This document shows, piece by piece, positions 17,165 to 26,651 of a DNA stretch of 64,000 nt. A program made the translations under genes and the position numbers. Numbering within the stretch: position 1 is the first letter of the stretch; each line of letters opens with the position of its first letter. Source of the stretch: Mangrovimicrobium sediminis (GTDB lineage Bacteria > Pseudomonadota > Gammaproteobacteria > Pseudomonadales > Halieaceae). The DNA is taken from positions 62,001 to 126,000 of the forward strand of contig NZ_SRLE01000001.1 in the NCBI RefSeq assembly GCF_004745945.1, written 5' to 3'. The notes below the pieces were generated by a model that saw nothing but the letters and a program-made list of their open reading frames with translations, did not search any database and was not told the DNA's origin.

Positions 17165-17740
17165 TGCCGGCCTCGGCCGCGAACTCAACACCAGTCCCAA
17201 CAGGCCGCAGCCAAACAGCCAGGCTGCCGCCGGCACAGGCACTGTTGCCACGGACCACACCGCACCGGTCAGGTAGGTGTAATCGGCGGAACTCAGGTTT
17301 TCATAGCCGGAATCCAGTGTAAACCAGCTGACACCGGTGGCAATTGCGCCTCCCTGGTCTTGTCGCGACGCCATGCTCCCACCGACCGTACCGTCCTGCC
17401 AGTATGCGGAGACCGCCCCACAATACGCCGGATCGTCGCAACCGTAGGTGTTATCGACCGGCCCCAGGTTCCCGCCGATAAACACCTGGTTGATCAGCGC
17501 CCAGCTCGCAGCATTGGCCTGGGAGCTGGACTGGAAGACAAAATCGCTGCTCTCGTCGCAGCCCGAAGCCAGGGAGACGCAGGACCCTTCCAGGAACAGG
17601 ACGTCGTAGCGCACCCCCGACACATCTACGCCAAGAGCGCCGACAATCCTGCCGGTCTCGTCGTATTGAACCGTTGCTGCCTGTGCCGGTATACCCACAA
17701 ACAGCAATATCAGGCTGGTCAGGAGCAATAGTTTGCGCAC
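17150..17740 (-). CDS. Exported protein with VPLPA-CTERM-type sorting signal
   Basis: A 196-residue protein with an N-terminal signal peptide (MRKLLLLTSLILLFVGIPAQA-A). At the C-terminus it has a VPVPAAAWLF motif (about residue 167), a short hydrophobic helix and a basic tail, which is the tripartite VPLPA-CTERM signal. In known systems an exosortase/archaeosortase-like enzyme processes such tails and the proteins go to the envelope or matrix. The mature domain has four Cys (CVSLASGC, YGC, AYC) that could form disulfides, and no recognised family. No exosortase gene is in the window. It is convergent with the peroxiredoxin gene. Confidence 0.75.
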   Translation of the reverse strand: MRKLLLLTSLILLFVGIPAQAATVQYDETGRIVGALGVDVSGVRYDVLFLEGSCVSLASGCDESSDFVFQSSSQANAASWALINQVFIGGNLGPVDNTYGCDDPAYCGAVSAYWQDGTVGGSMASRQDQGGAIATGVSWFTLDSGYENLSSADYTYLTGAVWSVATVPVPAAAWLFGCGLLGLVLSSRPRPAATPV

Positions 17741-17959
17741 AGGCGGTCTCCTCCGGGAATTTCCGACTAAAAGTGAACTCGCCCTGTCTGTCGGCGTCAG
17801 CGGGGGCCAACTTTAGGCAAACCGGTAGAAAATACGTGAAGAGGCAAAAAAATGCGTATTGGATCAAGCGGGCGCGGGAACCGCGGGTCCGGCGGACCTA
17901 CATGCCCGGGCTGAAAACTGCTAACGTCGGGGGATCAATCCCGCGGTAACCGGACCCCG

Positions 17960-18898
17960 ATGAGCAATTCCCTGCGAGCCACGCTGTACCAGCGTTTCGA
18001 GAAACTGCCTGGCGTCAGGCTGGAACAGCACGGGCAGCTACTGGCCCTGCGCGTCGAGAACCAGGCGGCGAGCGCACTGGTGTTCCTGCAGGGCGCCCAA
18101 CTGGCCCACTACCAGCGCCAGGGTGAACACCCGGCCATCTGGCTCAGCCCGCAGTGCACCTACCAGCGCGGCAAGCCGCTGCGCGGGGGTGTGCCGGTCT
18201 GCTGGCCCTGGTTTGGCGACCTTGAACGCAATCCCGCCGCGATTCGCCGCCAGTGGCGCGCCGCCGACGCCCCCGCCCACGGCTTCGCGCGCAACCGGGA
18301 CTGGCGACTGGACGATGTCAGCTGCCCGGACCCCGAGCGCACGCTGATCGACCTCAGCCTCACCGTCGCCGCCACCGACGACGCCGCATGGCCGCTGGGC
18401 GCGCTCCTGCAACTGCACATAGAAGTAAGTGCGCGTCTGCGCATCGAACTTCGGGTAAGCAACCAGGCTGCGACCGCCTTCTACTATTCCGGCGCCCTGC
18501 ACAGCTATTACGCGGTCAGCGCTATCGATACCGTGCGCGTCGACGGCCTGCAGCGCCTGAATTACATCGACTGCGCGCGGGACTGGGACCACGGTCGCCA
18601 GCACGGTGAACTCGCCATCGACGGCGAGACCGACCGCATCTACCACGGGGCCTGGGGCCCAATTCGCGTCATCGACCACGGCTGGCGCCGGGTGCTGCAC
18701 CTGAGCAGCGAGGGCAGCGATAGCGCGGTGGTGTGGAACCCCTGGGTGGAGAAATCGCAGCGGCTGTCGGACTTTGCCGACGACGCCTACCGGGGCATGC
18801 TCTGCGTGGAAACCGCCAACGCGGGCGAGGACTTCGCCATCGTCGAACCCGGCGAAACCCGCCGGCTCGGATTCACCCTGCGCTGCCGACCGCTGTAG
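17960..18898 (+). CDS. D-hexose-6-phosphate mutarotase (YeaD family)
   Basis: A 312-residue aldose-1-epimerase-fold protein. Features of the glucose-6-phosphate 1-epimerase group are RGGVPVCWPWFGD, the catalytic-His segment APAHGFARNRDW, a second His in GALHSYYAVS, and the C-terminal Glu-bearing MLCVETANAGED. The enzyme speeds alpha/beta interconversion of hexose-6-phosphates in the cytoplasm. It is a single gene on the plus strand; its last 26 bases overlap the end of a convergent CTERM-protein gene. Confidence 0.88.
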   Translation: MSNSLRATLYQRFEKLPGVRLEQHGQLLALRVENQAASALVFLQGAQLAHYQRQGEHPAIWLSPQCTYQRGKPLRGGVPVCWPWFGDLERNPAAIRRQWRAADAPAHGFARNRDWRLDDVSCPDPERTLIDLSLTVAATDDAAWPLGALLQLHIEVSARLRIELRVSNQAATAFYYSGALHSYYAVSAIDTVRVDGLQRLNYIDCARDWDHGRQHGELAIDGETDRIYHGAWGPIRVIDHGWRRVLHLSSEGSDSAVVWNPWVEKSQRLSDFADDAYRGMLCVETANAGEDFAIVEPGETRRLGFTLRCRPL

Positions 18899-19460
18899 GA
18901 CGGCGGCGATTGCCCAGCCACAGTGCGCCCAGTGCCGGCGCGAACAGCCAGGCCGCCGCCGGCAGTGGAACCGGCGAGGTGAACAGGTCGGAGTCCTCGC
19001 TCAGGAGCCAGGCACCACCGCCGCCAAACGTGTCCGCCTCGGCCGCCCCGAGTGCGATATTCACCGTGGTCACGGTCAACAGCGTCAGTTCGGCGCCACT
19101 GGCGTTGCGGAAATTGCCGACAATGGAGGAGAAGCTGGCACCGTCCTGTGCGATGTTGATACCAAGGGCGCTGGTCGCATCAGCCTCGCTGAATTGCTGG
19201 TCGCCGAAGGTGAAGCGGAATTCGTAGGCGTCTTTGTCCAGGAACAGAATCGAGCCCGGCGTGCCCAGTGAAGCATCCAACTGGAAGCCGCCGCTGACGG
19301 TTTCCCCGGCAGCCAGCCCGAACGCCGCGCAATCGGTATTGCGCAGGTCGGTGCAGGTGCTGGAAAACTCGAAGACCACCGTGGCGGCCCGGGCGGGAAT
19401 CGAGACCAGCAAAAACGCTGCGAACAGGACCGGCGATACACGAAAAGACTTGCAAAACAT
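18873..19460 (-). CDS. Exported protein with VPLPA-CTERM sorting signal
   Basis: A 195-residue protein with a signal peptide ([26 protein letters not shown]) and a textbook C-terminal [10 protein letters not shown] motif at about residue 164, followed by a hydrophobic stretch and an RRR-containing tail. The mature region begins [18 protein letters not shown] and reads as beta-rich; it does not resemble the other CTERM protein nearby beyond the two end signals. The ATG at 19,460 is chosen because a GGGGG site lies 7 bases upstream. The gene overlaps the mutarotase 3' end by 26 bases, tail to tail. Confidence 0.75.
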   Translation of the reverse strand: MFCKSFRVSPVLFAAFLLVSIPARAATVVFEFSSTCTDLRNTDCAAFGLAAGETVSGGFQLDASLGTPGSILFLDKDAYEFRFTFGDQQFSEADATSALGINIAQDGASFSSIVGNFRNASGAELTLLTVTTVNIALGAAEADTFGGGGAWLLSEDSDLFTSPVPLPAAAWLFAPALGALWLGNRRRPTAVGSAG

Positions 19461-19618
19461 GGGCGAACCCCCCGGGGGCATGCTGGAGACCGCGACGCCG
19501 CGGTTCAGGGAAGCGTAGCAGCGCCAACCGCCACCGACAAACCTGGGCGCTACCCTACAGCCCCCGGCGGAAAGCTGGTAATGTTGCCCCCTCCTATCCG
19601 GACGCAAACCACCCGACG

Positions 19619-22201
19619 TTGAGCCAGAAAACCGCCCAGGAAGACCTCACCGGCCACACGCCCATGATGGTGCAGTACCTCGCCATCAAGGCCCAGCACC
19701 CGCACGATCTCGTGTTCTACCGCATGGGCGATTTCTACGAACTGTTCTACGACGACGCCAAACGCGCCGCACAGTTGCTGGACATCACCCTCACCGCACG
19801 CGGCAAGTCCAACGGCGAGCCCATTCCCATGGCCGGCGTGCCCTTCCACGCGGCGGAGGGCTACCTGGCACGACTGGTGCGTGCCGGCGTGTCGGTAGCG
19901 ATCGCCGAGCAGATCGGCGACCCGGCCGCCAGCAAGGGGCCGGTAGAGCGCAAGGTGGTACGGGTGGTCACCCCCGGCACCCTGTCCGACGAGGCGCTGC
20001 TCGATGAGCGCAGCGAGAGCCTGCTGATGGCGGTCAACCAGCACGGCGAACGCTTTGGCCTGGCCTACCTGGACCTCGCCAGCGGTCGCTTCCGCGTGCA
20101 GGAAGTCGATGGGGAGGAAGCCCTCGCCGGCGAACTGCAACGCCTGGCCCCGGCCGAAACCCTCTACCGGGAGAGCATCGGCCACACCGTCGTCCGTAGC
20201 CGCCGCGGTGCCCGCGGCCAGCCGGAGTGGGAGTTCGACACGGCCAGCGCACGGCGCGCCCTGAACACCCAGTTCCAGACCCACGACCTCGCCGGCTTCG
20301 GCTGCGAGCAACTGGACCTCGCCCTGGGCGCCGCCGGTTGCCTGCTGCAATATGTGAAGGACACCCAGCGCAGCGCCCTGCCCCACATCCGCGGGCTCAG
20401 TCACGAGCGCCGCGAGGACAGTGTGATCCTCGACGCCGCCACCCGCCGCAACCTGGAGATCGACACCAACCTCGCCGGCGGTGAGGAGAACACCCTGTAC
20501 GCGGTGCTCGACGAGACGGTCACCGCCATGGGCGGCCGCCTGCTGCGGCGCTGGCTGCACCGGCCGCTCACGCGGATACCGGTGCTCGAGGCACGCCAGG
20601 AAGCGGTCGGCGCACTGTGTGCCAGCTATGGTTACGAGGGCGTGCGCGAGGCGCTCAAGCCGATCGGCGATATGGAGCGCATCCTCGCCCGCGTCGCCCT
20701 GCGCTCGGCGCGGCCGCGGGACCTCAGCCGGCTGCAATCCTCGCTGGCGGCGCTGCCGCAACTGCGCGAGGCGCTGCCCACACTGGACTCGCACCTGCTG
20801 CGCGAACTGGATGGACAGGCCGCCGACTACCCCGCCCTGGTCGCGCTGCTGGATAGCGCGATCATCGAAAACCCGCCGGTGGTGATTCGCGACGGCGGCG
20901 TGATTGCCGAGGGCTATGACGCCGAACTGGACGAGTTGCGCGCCATCAGCAGCGGCGCGGCGGAATACCTGCTGGACATCGAGCGGCGGGAGAAAGAGGC
21001 GACCGGGCTGTCCTCGCTCAAGGTCGGCTACAACCGCGTGCACGGCTACTACATCGAGATCGGCCGCGCCCAGGCCGAGCGCGCACCGGCCCAGTACATT
21101 CGCCGGCAGACCCTGAAAAACGCCGAGCGCTTCATCACCCCAGAATTGAAGACCTTCGAAGACAAGGCACTTTCCAGCAAGAGCCGCGCCCTGGCCCGGG
21201 AAAAAGCCCTCTACGACGACCTGCTGGAGCGCCTCAACGAGGACCTCGCCGCACTGCAGGACACCGCCGCCGCGGTCGCCGAGATCGACGTCCTCGCCTG
21301 CCTCGCCGAGCGCGCCGACAGCCTGCGCCTGTGCCGGCCGCAGTTTGTCGAAGAGCAGGTGTTCGAGGTCAGCGAGGGCCGCCACCTGGTGGTGGAGCAG
21401 GTACTGGACGAACCGTTTATCGCCAACGACACGCTGCTCGACGACAGCCGCCGCATGCTGCTGATCACCGGACCCAATATGGGCGGTAAATCCACCTACA
21501 TGCGGCAGAACGCGGTGATCGCGCTGCTCGCCCACATCGGCAGCTTCGTGCCCGCCGCCGCCGCGCGCCTGGCGCCACTGGACCGCATCTTTACCCGCAT
21601 CGGCTCCTCAGACGACCTCGCCTCTGGCCGCTCCACCTTCATGGTGGAGATGACCGAGACCGCGAACATCCTGCACAACGCGACGCCGCGCTCACTGGTG
21701 CTGATGGACGAGGTGGGCCGCGGCACCAGCACCTTCGACGGCCTCAGCCTGGCCTGGGCCGCGGCGGTGGAACTGGCGCGCGAGGTGCGCGCCTTCACAC
21801 TTTTCGCCACCCACTATTTCGAGCTGACCGCGCTGCCGGAGATCTGCCCGAGCCTGGCCAACGTACACCTGGATGCCACCGAGCACGAGGACCACGTGGT
21901 CTTCCTGCACCACATCCAGGAGGGCCCGGCGAACCGCAGTTTCGGCCTGCAGGTGGCGAAGCTGGCGGGCATACCACCGCCGGTGCTGGCTGCCGCGGCC
22001 GCCAAACTGCACGAACTGGAGACCGCCGGGGAGAACAGCCAGGCGCCGGGCGCGGGGGCTGCGGCGTCGTCGCCACAGGTGGACCTGTTCGCCGCGCCCG
22101 CGCCACACCCGGTGGCCGCGGCACTGGAAGCGCTGGACGTGGATGGCCTGAGTCCGCGGCAGGCGCTGGATACCCTGTACCGCCTGCGCGACCTGCTCTA
22201 G
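19619..22201 (+). CDS. mutS: DNA mismatch repair protein MutS
   Basis: A 860-residue MutS. The mismatch-reading Phe-x-Glu is present as F39-Y40-E41 in [16 protein letters not shown]. The connector, lever and clamp regions follow, then the ATPase domain with Walker [14 protein letters not shown], Walker [17 protein letters not shown], and the [10 protein letters not shown] switch. The C-terminus has a linker and a tetramerisation-like helix. The start appears to be TTG at 19,619, since the residues before HTPMMVQYL match the family's N-terminal length; the first ATG would remove part of that region. mutS next to fdxA is the Pseudomonas arrangement. Confidence 0.96.
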   Translation: MSQKTAQEDLTGHTPMMVQYLAIKAQHPHDLVFYRMGDFYELFYDDAKRAAQLLDITLTARGKSNGEPIPMAGVPFHAAEGYLARLVRAGVSVAIAEQIGDPAASKGPVERKVVRVVTPGTLSDEALLDERSESLLMAVNQHGERFGLAYLDLASGRFRVQEVDGEEALAGELQRLAPAETLYRESIGHTVVRSRRGARGQPEWEFDTASARRALNTQFQTHDLAGFGCEQLDLALGAAGCLLQYVKDTQRSALPHIRGLSHERREDSVILDAATRRNLEIDTNLAGGEENTLYAVLDETVTAMGGRLLRRWLHRPLTRIPVLEARQEAVGALCASYGYEGVREALKPIGDMERILARVALRSARPRDLSRLQSSLAALPQLREALPTLDSHLLRELDGQAADYPALVALLDSAIIENPPVVIRDGGVIAEGYDAELDELRAISSGAAEYLLDIERREKEATGLSSLKVGYNRVHGYYIEIGRAQAERAPAQYIRRQTLKNAERFITPELKTFEDKALSSKSRALAREKALYDDLLERLNEDLAALQDTAAAVAEIDVLACLAERADSLRLCRPQFVEEQVFEVSEGRHLVVEQVLDEPFIANDTLLDDSRRMLLITGPNMGGKSTYMRQNAVIALLAHIGSFVPAAAARLAPLDRIFTRIGSSDDLASGRSTFMVEMTETANILHNATPRSLVLMDEVGRGTSTFDGLSLAWAAAVELAREVRAFTLFATHYFELTALPEICPSLANVHLDATEHEDHVVFLHHIQEGPANRSFGLQVAKLAGIPPPVLAAAAAKLHELETAGENSQAPGAGAAASSPQVDLFAAPAPHPVAAALEALDVDGLSPRQALDTLYRLRDLL

Positions 22202-22319
22202 CACACACCCTGCCGCCCTTCTCATCCGGCGGCCTTGCAGTTAAACTAGCGCCCCCTGAGCCGGGCCGGGCGGCGCCGGGGCAAGGCACGAACCAGGAAT
22301 CCCGTGAGGCACGAATAGC

Positions 22320-22643
22320 ATGACGTTTGTTGTAGGCGAAGATTGTATCAACTGTAAGCACACCGACTGTGTGGAAGTCTGCCCGGTCGACTGTTTCTAC
22401 GAGGGGCCGAACTTCCTCGTTATCCACCCGGACGAGTGCATCGACTGCGCCCTGTGCGAGCCCGAGTGCCCGGTGGACGCCATCTTCTCCGAGGACGAAC
22501 TGCCCGAGGACCAGCAGGTATTCCTCGAACTGAATGCAGAGCTGGCCGAGATCTGGCCGAACATCACCGAGATGAAAGACGCCATGCCGGACGCCGAAGA
22601 GTGGGCCGGCAAGCCGGGCAAGCTCTCGCTGCTCAAGCGCTGA
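22320..22643 (+). CDS. fdxA: Seven-iron ferredoxin FdxA
   Basis: A 107-residue ferredoxin with one [3Fe-4S] and one [4Fe-4S] cluster. The first binding segment is [17 protein letters not shown] and the second is [12 protein letters not shown], followed by the long acidic C-terminal extension typical of Azotobacter-type FdI. It transfers low-potential electrons in the cytoplasm; its partners are not known. It is followed by a strong terminator. In Pseudomonas fdxA lies directly between mutS and rpoS; here three extra genes intervene before rpoS. Confidence 0.95.
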   Translation: MTFVVGEDCINCKHTDCVEVCPVDCFYEGPNFLVIHPDECIDCALCEPECPVDAIFSEDELPEDQQVFLELNAELAEIWPNITEMKDAMPDAEEWAGKPGKLSLLKR

Positions 22644-22660
22644 CAGCGGCCGCCTGAACA

Positions 22661-22684
22661 AGCCCCGCACTGCGGGGCTTTTTT
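22661..22684 (+). terminator. Rho-independent terminator of fdxA
   Basis: A GC-rich hairpin with arms AGCCCCGCA and TGCGGGGCT and a very small loop is followed at once by a run of six T. It lies 18 bases after the fdxA stop. Confidence 0.9.
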
Positions 22685-22710
22685 ATTTCTGAACCCGCGA
22701 GGCAGGCACC

Positions 22711-23274
22711 ATGTCCGAACGCGGCATCCTTATGCTCGCCGCCGGTTTCTCCCGGCGCTTCGGCGCCGACAAGCGCCGCGCAACACTGGCCGACGGCAGG
22801 CAACTGCTGGTGGCGAGCGCCCAGAATGCCCTGGCCAGCGGGCTGCCGCTGCGGGTCTGCCTGCGCCCGGACGACGAAGCACTGGCCGAAGCCCTGACCG
22901 AACTCGGTGCACAGGTGGTGTGGTGTGACAACGCCGCCCGCGGTATGGGCGCCACGCTGGCGCAGGGGATTGCCACGGTGGATGACTGGCAGGCCGCACT
23001 GGTCGCACTGGGGGACATGCCCGACGTACATCCGGACACCTTCGTCCGGGTCGCTGCCGCGACCGACGCGGCGAGCATCTGCCGCCCGACTTGGAGCGGC
23101 ACCCCCGGTCACCCGGTCGGCTTTGGCCGCGACTGGTTTGCGAGCCTGCGCCAACTGGATGGCGAGCGCGGCGCGCGCGAACTGTTGCGGCAGCACGGCG
23201 CACAGGTAATCACCCTGGCGCTGCCGGACCCGGGCATCCTGCGCGACGTGGACACCCCGCAGGATCTGGTTTGA
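22711..23274 (+). CDS. MobA/MocA-like NTP transferase
   Basis: A 187-residue nucleotidyltransferase of the MobA-like group. The nucleotide-binding start is MLAAGFSRRFGADKR, and the metal-binding Asp lies in VALGDMPDVHPDTF; GTPGHPVGFGRDWF resembles the MocA/MobA segment that contacts the pterin. Family members attach CMP or GMP to molybdopterin, but others act on sugars or cofactors, so the exact substrate is open. A molybdenum-cofactor role would fit the formate dehydrogenase at 5-10 kb. It follows the fdxA terminator and probably has its own promoter. Confidence 0.75.
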   Translation: MSERGILMLAAGFSRRFGADKRRATLADGRQLLVASAQNALASGLPLRVCLRPDDEALAEALTELGAQVVWCDNAARGMGATLAQGIATVDDWQAALVALGDMPDVHPDTFVRVAAATDAASICRPTWSGTPGHPVGFGRDWFASLRQLDGERGARELLRQHGAQVITLALPDPGILRDVDTPQDLV

Positions 23275-23350
23275 TCACCCTGTGCTGGCACATCGCCCTG
23301 CGCTCTTTTATAGTCCCTGCTGTTAATGTTGTGCACTGGCTAAGCTCCTG

Positions 23351-24115
23351 ATGGAACCGGAAAAACCCACCACCTTCTTCGGCCTCGACTGGCGGATCGC
23401 CCTCGGCTTCGCGGTTTCCTTCGTGTGGATTACCGGCGGATTCCTCTACCTGGCCAGCATCGTCGGGCTCAGCCAGTTCATCCACCTGCCCACCGCGGAC
23501 ATTGGCAGCTTCCTGGAGGGCGCCTTCGCCCCGCTGGCGTTCCTGTGGCTGGTCATCGGCCACTTCATGCAACAGAAGGAGATTGTCGCCAACACGCGCG
23601 CGATCTTCCTGCAGGAGCAAAGCGCCCGCCGCCAGGAAATGCACGCGCAGCGGGACTCGTTCTTCAAGCTGCAGACCCTGGTGCAGGACCAGTTGGGCTC
23701 CATCGCCGCGTTCCACTACATGTCGCTGCAGGCCCTCATCGGCACCGAGGACGAAGACACGGACGCACTGACCGCAGAACAGACCCTGGGCGCCTCCAGC
23801 GACTCGGCCTGGTTTATCCGCAAGATGATCGCCCTGGCGGTGAGCAACCGCCAGGACCAGGCAAAAATGCACGAGATTTTCTTCGGCACCGAACTGCGCG
23901 AGCGCCACTCGGACAACTACATCAAGACCTTCCGCAAGCTGCTGCGCGCCGCCGAGGCGGTAGACACCGACAACATGGTCAGCGAGGCGCTGTTGCACGG
24001 CTCTCCGGCGGGCATCCTCTACCGCATCATTCTCATGGTGCAGGGGGAACAGTTGATCGACTCGTTGATGTCGCTGTCGAACGAACCCGGCTCCGGCCGC
24101 AGTATGGCCGGCTGA
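23351..24115 (+). CDS. Membrane protein of unknown function
   Basis: A 254-residue protein that I do not recognise. Two hydrophobic helices occupy roughly residues 15-37 (IALGFAVSFVWITGGFLYLA) and 55-72 (GAFAPLAFLWLVIGHFM). The rest is a soluble, largely helical region starting with a Gln/Glu/Arg-rich stretch (MQQKEIVANTRAIFLQEQSARRQEM) that could form a coiled coil. It resembles in layout the many two-helix proteins with cytoplasmic helical tails. It lies 76 bases past the nucleotidyltransferase and is convergent with a CoA-transferase gene. Confidence 0.6.
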   Translation: MEPEKPTTFFGLDWRIALGFAVSFVWITGGFLYLASIVGLSQFIHLPTADIGSFLEGAFAPLAFLWLVIGHFMQQKEIVANTRAIFLQEQSARRQEMHAQRDSFFKLQTLVQDQLGSIAAFHYMSLQALIGTEDEDTDALTAEQTLGASSDSAWFIRKMIALAVSNRQDQAKMHEIFFGTELRERHSDNYIKTFRKLLRAAEAVDTDNMVSEALLHGSPAGILYRIILMVQGEQLIDSLMSLSNEPGSGRSMAG

Positions 24116-24125
24116 GCCACCGCAC

Positions 24126-25340
24126 TCAGGCGATGACGCCCTCGGCGCGCAGTGCCTGCAGCGCCTCGTCGGATAAACCCAGCAAACCCTGCAGTATCTC
24201 GGTGTTATGGCTGCCGACAGCACCGCCAGGCCAGTCCGTGCGCCCGGGCGTTGTCATCAGGCGCGGCGCAATGGCGGGAATCTTCAGGGGTTCGCCGTCG
24301 ATGGTGACGTTCTCGAACATGCCCCGCGCGATGAAATGCTCGTCGGCCATGATGTCGGCGATGCTGTTGATCGGACCTACCGGTACCCGCGCCTCCTCCA
24401 GGGTGGCGATGATGTAACTGGAGGCGTGCGCCGCGCACCAGTCCGCCAGCGCCGCGTCGATGGCCCCGTCGTGGCGCACACGGCCGGCGTTGTCCGCCAG
24501 GGCCGGGTCCGCGGCCATGTCCGAACGGCCGGCGGCGGTCATCAGGCGTTTGAAGATGGAATCGCCGTTGCCGCCGATCACCACGTACTTGCCGTCGTCG
24601 CACAGGTAGGTGTTGGTGGGCACGATGCCGGTGACGGTGGTGCCCGAGGGTTCACGCACGACACCGGCGCCGTCGTACTCGGGCACGATGGCCTCCATCA
24701 GGTTGAAGATGGATTCATACAGGGCGACATCGACCACCTGGCCCTCACCACCGGCGCGCTGGCGCTGCAACAGGGCCAGCGCAATACCCAGCGCTGTGTG
24801 AATCGCGGCGAGGGTATCGCCCATGGAAATATTGGTGCGCACCGGCGCCTGGCCCGGCTCGCCGTTGATATAACGAAAGCCCGCATAACCTTCGGTGACC
24901 GAGGCATAGCCGGGTTTGTCAGCGTAGGGACCGGTCTGGCCGTAGCCGGAAATGCGCGCATACACGAGGCCGGGGTTGTCCGCCTTGATGGTGTCAGGTC
25001 CCAGCCCCCAGCTCTCCATAAGTCCGGGACGGAAGTTCTCCACCAGCACGTCCGCATCGCGCAACAGGGCGCGCACCAGTTCGCGGCCGCGCTCGGTTTT
25101 CAGGTCCAGGGTTACGCTTTTCTTGTTGCGGCCGAGACTGCGGTACCACAGGGAGGTGCCGTCGCGCAGGATGCGCCAGCCGCGGATGGGGTCGCCGCCG
25201 GGCGGTTCGACCTTGATCACCTCGGCGCCGAAATAGGCCAGGATGGTGCCGGTGAAGGGGCCAGCCAGCAACTGGCCCAGTTCGATGACGCGTATGCCAT
25301 CCAGCGGTCGTGCACCTGTGGCCGTGTTCTCCAATTGCAT
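24126..25340 (-). CDS. CaiB/BaiF family III CoA-transferase
   Basis: A 404-residue formyl-CoA transferase-like protein. The opening GIRVIELGQLLAGPFTGTILAYFGAEVIKVEPP is the family hallmark, followed by SLGRNKKSVTLDLKTERGRELVRALL and DVLVENFRPGLMESWGL, which carries the region of the catalytic Asp. It would move CoA between carboxylic acids; typical substrates include carnitine, bile acids, racemised acyl-CoAs and succinyl/aryl acids, and the one here cannot be told. A GGGAGG site precedes the ATG at 25,340. It lies downstream of the rpoS terminator, as a single gene. Confidence 0.88.
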   Translation of the reverse strand: MQLENTATGARPLDGIRVIELGQLLAGPFTGTILAYFGAEVIKVEPPGGDPIRGWRILRDGTSLWYRSLGRNKKSVTLDLKTERGRELVRALLRDADVLVENFRPGLMESWGLGPDTIKADNPGLVYARISGYGQTGPYADKPGYASVTEGYAGFRYINGEPGQAPVRTNISMGDTLAAIHTALGIALALLQRQRAGGEGQVVDVALYESIFNLMEAIVPEYDGAGVVREPSGTTVTGIVPTNTYLCDDGKYVVIGGNGDSIFKRLMTAAGRSDMAADPALADNAGRVRHDGAIDAALADWCAAHASSYIIATLEEARVPVGPINSIADIMADEHFIARGMFENVTIDGEPLKIPAIAPRLMTTPGRTDWPGGAVGSHNTEILQGLLGLSDEALQALRAEGVIA

Positions 25341-25375
25341 GCCCTCCCCGGGCCAGCTGAAAAGTCACGGCCATT

Positions 25376-25407
25376 AAAACAAAAAAAGGCGCGACCAGCG
25401 CGCCTTT
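25376..25407 (-). terminator. Rho-independent terminator of rpoS
   Basis: On the minus strand a hairpin AAAGGCGCG / CGCGCCTTT with loop CTGGT is followed by TTTTTTT-G-TTTT. It lies about 20 bases after the rpoS stop and ends the minus-strand block that starts at accA. Confidence 0.9.
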
Positions 25408-25425
25408 ACCAGTAGCAGCGGTGGG

Positions 25426-26481
25426 TCAGCCGAACAGGGATTCGCCGGTGAGACCGTGGTGTTCCATGATGCCGCGCAGGCGCTTGAGCGCCTCCACCTG
25501 GATCTGGCGCACACGCTCGCGGGTAAGGCCGATCTCGCGGCCGACTTCCTCCAGCGTGCTGCTCTCGTGACCGCGCAGGCCGAAGCGACGCACGACGACC
25601 TCGCGCTGCTTTTCGGTCAGCTCGTCCAGCCAGCAGGCGATGTTTTCCTTGATGTCCGATTCCTGCAGCAGCTGGGACGGGTCGCTCTCCTGCAGGTCGG
25701 CAATGGTATCGACCACCGACTTGTCGGAATCCGGACCGACCGGTGTATCCACCGAGGTGACGCGTTCGTTGAGGCCGAGCAGGCGTTTGACGTCGTCCGC
25801 CGGTTTGTCGAGCATCTCGGCGATTTCTTCCGCGGTGGGTTCGTGGTCGAGCTTCTGGGTGAGTTCGCGCGCCGCGCGCAGGTAGACGTTGAGTTCCTTG
25901 ACCACGTGGATCGGCAGGCGGATGGTGCGGGTCTGGTTCATGATCGCCCGCTCGATGGTCTGGCGAATCCACCAGGTCGCATAGGTCGAGAAGCGGAAGC
26001 CGCGCTCCGGGTCGAATTTCTCCACGGCGCGAATCAAACCAAGGTTGCCCTCTTCGATCAGGTCGAGCAGGGTCAGGCCGCGGTTGATGTAACGACGGGA
26101 GATTTTGACTACCAGGCGCAGGTTGCTTTCGATCATGCGCTTGCGCCCTTCTTCGTCGCCCTTGCGGGCCAGACGGGCGTAGTGTTTTTCCTCGTCGGGT
26201 GTCAGCAGCGGCGAGTAGCCGATCTCGTTGAGGTAGAGTTGGGTGACGTCCAGGGACTTTTCGACCCGGCTGGCGGTGCGCGCCTTGGCCTCGTCGAACA
26301 TCTCGTCCTCGAGACTGCTGTCGTCCGCGTCATTATCCTGCGAGTCAAGCATCGCCTCTTGCGCGCTGTCGTCGTCGCCATCGAGTTCGATGACACCCCT
26401 CTCGGCTTTCACGCCGGCCCCCTTGAGCTGCTGCATCTTGCGAGAACTCCGTTTCTCTACTGCGGTGTTTTCCAGTTCCAT
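25426..26481 (-). CDS. rpoS: RNA polymerase sigma factor RpoS
   Basis: A 351-residue sigma-70 family protein of the RpoS type. After an acidic N-terminal stretch ([20 protein letters not shown]) come region 1.2 ([17 protein letters not shown]), region 2 ([56 protein letters not shown]), region 3 and region 4 ([18 protein letters not shown]). It controls the general stress and stationary-phase response. The start at 26,481 ([10 protein letters not shown]) is preceded by a G-rich site; an in-frame start 54 bases upstream is less likely. nlpD lies upstream, and in relatives a main rpoS promoter lies within nlpD. Confidence 0.96.
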   Translation of the reverse strand: MELENTAVEKRSSRKMQQLKGAGVKAERGVIELDGDDDSAQEAMLDSQDNDADDSSLEDEMFDEAKARTASRVEKSLDVTQLYLNEIGYSPLLTPDEEKHYARLARKGDEEGRKRMIESNLRLVVKISRRYINRGLTLLDLIEEGNLGLIRAVEKFDPERGFRFSTYATWWIRQTIERAIMNQTRTIRLPIHVVKELNVYLRAARELTQKLDHEPTAEEIAEMLDKPADDVKRLLGLNERVTSVDTPVGPDSDKSVVDTIADLQESDPSQLLQESDIKENIACWLDELTEKQREVVVRRFGLRGHESSTLEEVGREIGLTRERVRQIQVEALKRLRGIMEHHGLTGESLFG

Positions 26482-26651
26482 GGCGCCCCCCCGAAACCTG
26501 TTGCTGGCAAAGTCTGCAAGCCGTCCCCCAAACACCGGGCAGGACAGGCTAACTCAACCATCGGAGCAAACACAAGCAACCGTGCAAACAATTGCACTAG
26601 CTAACTTTACACTCCGGGACGAGATGTGCCGCACCGCCTTTTGCCGCGACG

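Noticed and set aside
19550-21535. Long minus-strand frame opposite mutS
   Set aside because: Antisense shadow of mutS with Gln/Arg/His-rich composition and no family features.
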